In this document: in pieces, positions 6,903 through 10,000 of the stretch
Position numbering within the stretch: the stretch's first letter is position 1
Layout: every line of letters begins with the position of its first letter
NCBI RefSeq assembly: GCF_020217005.1
Contig: NZ_JAIWOI010000118.1
Span: forward strand, 1-10,000
Reading direction: 5' to 3'
Length of the DNA: 10,000 nt
From: Rheinheimera sp.
GTDB taxonomy: Bacteria > Pseudomonadota > Gammaproteobacteria > Enterobacterales > Alteromonadaceae
Notes under the pieces: model-generated
The model's database searches: none
What the model was told of the DNA's origin: nothing
What the model saw: the letters and a program-made list of their open reading frames with translations, nothing else
Program-made: the position numbers and the translations under genes

Positions 6903-7800
6903 TCAGAACCCTCCGGTCTTTAAGATAAAAAACGCCCCCAATAATCAGCAGTGGCCATCGGATCGGATTCCATTCCGCAGTGCTCTTGCCCGCATGAAAA
7001 CTAAAGCGGTAATAGTTAATTAAACTTTTCACCTTTTGCATAAAAGGTAACCCCATATGGGCCTGTTCTTCATACATTAAGCGCGTACCATTTGGACTTG
7101 CAACACGAATTTTAAGCATGGAGGCAGATAAACCATCTGGCAGCGGTTGAAAAACCCGCAAGGGTCGGTTAATAAACCTGGTTTTGTATTTTGTGGACAG
7201 TCTGTTCCAGACAATACTCTCTGGGATAAATTTTTCGCCTGGGAATTCAGGAAAAAGATGCTGCTGTAAATAACTGGTTCTGTTTATGCCCCAACGTTCA
7301 GCACTGCTGCGCAGCACCAATTGTTGCCATGCATCTGATACGTCTTCAATATCCGCAGAGTATTCTGGGCCTACAGCTTTACCATTTTCGTCCATACAAC
7401 GGGCTGTGATAGTTGAAAATAATGCCTCTTCGCTTTCAGGTATAGCTTTGTACGCTTCGTAAAATATGGAAAAAGCGTCAGGTACGCACGAATCATCCGA
7501 ATCAAAAACAAGGAACCACTGCCCTTTTGCGGAACTGATCCCTTTATTCATCGCAGTATGTTTACCACCATTTTCTTTACGGATGTAACGGATCGAAAAA
7601 TCAGCCTGTGTAATCCATTGTTCAACCAGTTCAGAGGTATTATCTGCAGAACCATCATCGACAATAAGCCATTCAAAATTTTTGAAACTTTGTTGCAGCA
7701 GAGAGTTGAACACCAAATGCAAAGTATGGGCTCTGTTGTAGGTAGGAGTGAACACTGTCAGAAACGGACCTTTACTGGCCGAATGCAAATTATCTGGCAA
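6883..7800 (-). CDS. GT2-family glycosyltransferase (GT-A fold)
   Basis: Inverting glycosyltransferase of family GT2, 305 aa. The GT-A domain shows TVFTPTYNRAHTL (15-27), VDDGSADNT (47-55) for nucleotide binding, the NGGKHTAMNKG segment (77-87) and the metal-binding FDSDDS (99-104, DXD type). GEKFIPESIVW (188-198) follows, where the acidic base region is expected. The C-terminal part is short and basic with some hydrophobic stretches, suggesting membrane association. It probably transfers one sugar to the growing repeat unit; the sugar is unknown. The start is TTG at 7798-7800: an in-frame TAA lies at 7813-7815, and a strong AAGGAG is 7 nt upstream. It overlaps the flippase gene by 11 bp upstream and the polymerase gene by 20 bp downstream, so translational coupling through the operon is likely. 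Confidence 0.92.
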   Translation of the reverse strand: MPDNLHSASKGPFLTVFTPTYNRAHTLHLVFNSLLQQSFKNFEWLIVDDGSADNTSELVEQWITQADFSIRYIRKENGGKHTAMNKGISSAKGQWFLVFDSDDSCVPDAFSIFYEAYKAIPESEEALFSTITARCMDENGKAVGPEYSADIEDVSDAWQQLVLRSSAERWGINRTSYLQQHLFPEFPGEKFIPESIVWNRLSTKYKTRFINRPLRVFQPLPDGLSASMLKIRVASPNGTRLMYEEQAHMGLPFMQKVKSLINYYRFSFHAGKSTAEWNPIRWPLLIIGGVFYLKDRRVLNGGYRN

Positions 7801-9214
7801 AATAACGCTCCTTTAATAGCGTACGGCATTGGTAAAAATCGAAATACAACAACACTGAACCATAAACAACAACACCAGCAGCGGCTTTAACTAACATCGC
7901 GGCTGTAGAGTGATCAACGGAAATCACTGACACAACAGCAGCCATTAAAGCAGTACCAACCAAAATCTGGGCTAAGGATTTATAAGGTAGCCTTGGCATA
8001 AAAAATACTCTGCGGCCAAGTACTATACTCATCAAAAGCGCCACAGCAAAGCCAATACAGCTTGCATAAGCCGCACCAGAGAGGCCATAAAGTGGGATAA
8101 GTAGCATATTAGAAATAACCACACAGCATGCAGCTACTGCAACACAAACAAGCTGATAAAGCGTTGATTCAGCGATTTGAAAGGCGTAATCAAAATAATA
8201 AGACTTCACCACACTGAGCAGCAATGCCAGTGAAATAAAAGGAATAATAGCAGCAGCGCCTTCTCTGTATTCTTCGCCTAAAAACACAGCCGAAATTTCT
8301 GTTGCCAGCAAAGCGAACCCTACGCAAACAGGCAAAGCCAACGCTATAACCAGCTCACAGGTACTTTTAAGCTGCTGTTGCGCTCCCTCCACCCCATCAG
8401 CGGAATAACGAGCCATCACCAGCGGAAAAGCGGCCAGATGAACCACAATAAGCAAAGTACCTATCACATACTGAGTAAACTCATAAGCTGCTGAAAATAT
8501 TCCAACGCTATGTGCACCAACGTAATGACTCAGAAACAGACGGCCCGATACATCGATAAAAAATATCATCAGGAAGGTTAAAGTCAGAGGAGCCCCATAA
8601 CGAAACATTTGTTTTAACAGCGAAAGACGGACTTGTGATAAGCGTACTTTGCCCCACAGCGGCCATTGAAACAAAGTCGCAAGCAACAAGCTGATGATCA
8701 GCGCGATTAAAATACCTTCGACACCCAATCTCAGATAGACAGCACAGACGCCACCCATCAGCGCCAAACCACTTTTCACTGCTGAAGATATACCGTAACG
8801 CAGAGGATTGAGCGCAATATTATCCAGTCGAATACTCAAATCAAACCAGCCCTGTGAGGCGGCCAGCAAAGCCAGACAAGAAAAAACAATGGCAAAACCG
8901 GGAAACAGGTCAGGCAAAGGCAACAGCCAAAGCACAACACAAATAAAAATAGCCAGGCAAGCCCAGCCCCAAACTGCACTGGATAACCAGCGGATTTGTT
9001 CTTCCGCTTTCTGCTCGGGAATATATCTGCCCAAGGCCAGATTCAGCCATTGAAACAGTATGGCATTCATGCCCATAGCCACAGCTATGGTTAGCGAATA
9101 ACGGCCGTAGTCTTCTGGGCTCAGTAGTCTTGTATACAAGACTATGGCCAGCATAGACGTAATAGCCGGAACAAATTTAGAAGCAAAATACAACAACGCA
9201 TGTTTAGCAATCAT
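7790..9214 (-). CDS. wzx: Wzx-type flippase, polysaccharide biosynthesis/MOP superfamily
   Basis: Integral membrane protein of 474 aa with about 12-14 predicted helices, the size and topology of Wzx flippases, which move undecaprenyl-pyrophosphate-linked repeat units from the inner to the outer face of the cytoplasmic membrane. The N-terminus, HALLYFASKFVPAITSM followed by YTRLLSPEDYGRYSL, is the standard opening of the family (first helix, then the LSPEDYG turn). The middle part has GVEGILIALIIS and FRYGAPLTLTFLM, matching the second half of the MOP fold. The start ATG lies 10 bp after the rmlD stop, with no clear Shine-Dalgarno sequence, so coupling to rmlD translation is plausible. The next gene overlaps it by 11 bp. 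With a Wzy-like gene two genes downstream, the locus fits the Wzx/Wzy route rather than the ABC-transporter or synthase routes. The exact substrate is not readable from sequence. Confidence 0.9.
   Translation of the reverse strand: MIAKHALLYFASKFVPAITSMLAIVLYTRLLSPEDYGRYSLTIAVAMGMNAILFQWLNLALGRYIPEQKAEEQIRWLSSAVWGWACLAIFICVVLWLLPLPDLFPGFAIVFSCLALLAASQGWFDLSIRLDNIALNPLRYGISSAVKSGLALMGGVCAVYLRLGVEGILIALIISLLLATLFQWPLWGKVRLSQVRLSLLKQMFRYGAPLTLTFLMIFFIDVSGRLFLSHYVGAHSVGIFSAAYEFTQYVIGTLLIVVHLAAFPLVMARYSADGVEGAQQQLKSTCELVIALALPVCVGFALLATEISAVFLGEEYREGAAAIIPFISLALLLSVVKSYYFDYAFQIAESTLYQLVCVAVAACCVVISNMLLIPLYGLSGAAYASCIGFAVALLMSIVLGRRVFFMPRLPYKSLAQILVGTALMAAVVSVISVDHSTAAMLVKAAAGVVVYGSVLLYFDFYQCRTLLKERYFAR
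7808..7813 (-). promoter_or_regulatory. Ribosome binding site AAGGAG deciding a TTG start
   Basis: AAGGAG on the minus strand, 7 nt before TTG at 7800, lies inside the end of the flippase coding region. An in-frame TAA at 7813-7815 rules out longer forms, and the conserved GT2 motif begins about 14 residues after this TTG. Confidence 0.75.
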
Positions 9215-9224
9215 AGCTAAAAAA

Positions 9225-10000
9225 CTACACCAGTTTCGTCATGCAGTGCTCCAGCGCTTCAAGCCAATGCCTGTTGCTCAGACCATATTTATCTATAAAG
9301 CCTATTGAATTTAACACGCTGTAACAAGGCCGCTGTGCTGGTGTTGGATAGTCTTCAGTCCGTATTGGCTGCACGGCTACGGCCAAGCCCTTTAATTTAC
9401 AGATATGCCAGGCAAAGTCATACCAGCTGGCGACTCCCTGATTACTAAAATGGTAAATTTCAGCCTCAGACAAGCTGTTATCCGCAAAATACAGCATCTT
9501 CAGAATGGCATCCGCTAGGTCACCGGCATAAGTAGGTGTACCTACCTGATCGGCCACAACTCGTAACTGCTGCCTTTCAGCGCCAAGACGTAGCATGGTC
9601 TTGACGAAATTATGGCCATATTCGCTATAGAGCCAACTGGTGCGGATAATGCCCCCTTTAACGCCTGATTGCAGCACGGCTTTTTCGCCCTCAGCTTTGG
9701 TCTGGCCATAGACTGATACCGGGTTAAGTTGGTCTGCAGGGCTATAGGGTCGGCAAGAAGTGCCATCAAACACATAGTCGGTGGAGATATGGATCAAAGG
9801 GATAGCATGCTCTTTACAGAGTTGCGCCAGTCTGGCCGGTAAAAGATGGTTAATCTCTGCGGCTAGCTGTGGTTCTTGTTCGGCTTTGTCCACGGCGGTA
9901 TAGGCGGCAGCGTTAATCACAGCCACAGGTTCTAGGGCATCAAACAGGGACTGCAGAGCTTCAGCATCCTGCAGATCTAACAGATCGCGGCCAGGTGCAA
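9225..10000 (-). CDS. rmlD: dTDP-4-dehydrorhamnose reductase, RmlD (5' partial)
   Basis: Last enzyme of dTDP-L-rhamnose synthesis; it reduces dTDP-4-dehydro-L-rhamnose with NAD(P)H in the cytoplasm. About 257 codons are visible and the frame stays open to the right edge, so roughly the first 35-40 residues, with the glycine-rich cofactor loop, lie outside. Visible landmarks are GRDLLDLQD near the edge (the usual LDLxD turn), VINAAAYTAVDKAE, HISTDYVFDG with the active-site Ser-Thr-Asp, and the catalytic Tyr and Lys in YGQTKAEGE (codons at 9708-9710 and 9696-9698). They are followed by GIIRTSWLYSEYGHNFVKTM and VVADQVGTPTYAGDLA, both typical of RmlD. A GTG at 9926 is internal, because conserved family sequence continues upstream of it. 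The gene is the first one visible in the minus-strand operon, and rmlB, rmlA and rmlC are expected beyond the right edge. It indicates that rhamnose is probably part of the polymer. Confidence 0.95.
   Translation of the reverse strand, partial: APGRDLLDLQDAEALQSLFDALEPVAVINAAAYTAVDKAEQEPQLAAEINHLLPARLAQLCKEHAIPLIHISTDYVFDGTSCRPYSPADQLNPVSVYGQTKAEGEKAVLQSGVKGGIIRTSWLYSEYGHNFVKTMLRLGAERQQLRVVADQVGTPTYAGDLADAILKMLYFADNSLSEAEIYHFSNQGVASWYDFAWHICKLKGLAVAVQPIRTEDYPTPAQRPCYSVLNSIGFIDKYGLSNRHWLEALEHCMTKLV

Noticed and set aside
9924..9926. GTG as start of rmlD
   Set aside because: The frame continues to the right edge with conserved RmlD sequence (GRDLLDLQD...ALEP), so this valine is internal.
1..10000. 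Possible defence system, prophage, integron or CRISPR array
   Set aside because: Every gene of useful length belongs to polysaccharide synthesis families, and no integrase, transposase, nuclease or regularly spaced repeats were seen.

Overview
The window is the centre of a surface-polysaccharide locus (O-antigen or capsule, Wzx/Wzy type) from a Gram-negative bacterium. Gene style, moderate GC and the make-up of the proteins suggest a gammaproteobacterium, perhaps near Rheinheimera/Alishewanella. That placement is an impression from the sequence and was not tested by any search. No RNA gene, insertion sequence, CRISPR array or phage gene was seen.

Layout. On the + strand, from the left edge to 1441, lie the 3' part of an extended-SDR nucleotide-sugar epimerase/reductase (cut by the window edge) and a small PglC-like initiating sugar-phosphate transferase with a TTG start. 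They converge on a minus-strand operon that fills 1524-10000, and a hairpin with A- and T-tracts on its two sides (1447-1484) probably terminates both. In transcription order (right to left) the operon holds rmlD (5' end outside the window), a Wzx-type flippase, a GT2 glycosyltransferase (TTG start), a Wzy-like polymerase, two GT4-type glycosyltransferases, and an AT3-SGNH O-acyltransferase. From rmlD to the second GT4 gene the genes are 10 bp apart or overlap (11, 20, 1 and 4 bp). The acyltransferase alone is set apart, by 92 bp holding a hairpin and a five-unit pentanucleotide repeat.

How the genes work together (inference from families). The + strand pair would make a 6-deoxy-HexNAc-type UDP-sugar and load its sugar-1-phosphate onto undecaprenyl phosphate. 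RmlD would finish dTDP-L-rhamnose. Three glycosyltransferases would extend the unit to about four sugars, Wzx would flip it, Wzy would polymerise it, and the acyltransferase would add acyl (probably acetyl) groups. Not seen here and expected nearby: rmlA/B/C, a chain-length regulator (Wzz), and a 4,6-dehydratase such as WbpM.

Nothing here looks like a wholly new system. The points most worth checking are the acyltransferase leader, the split convergent layout, and the GT4-like enzyme without the usual EX7E motif.
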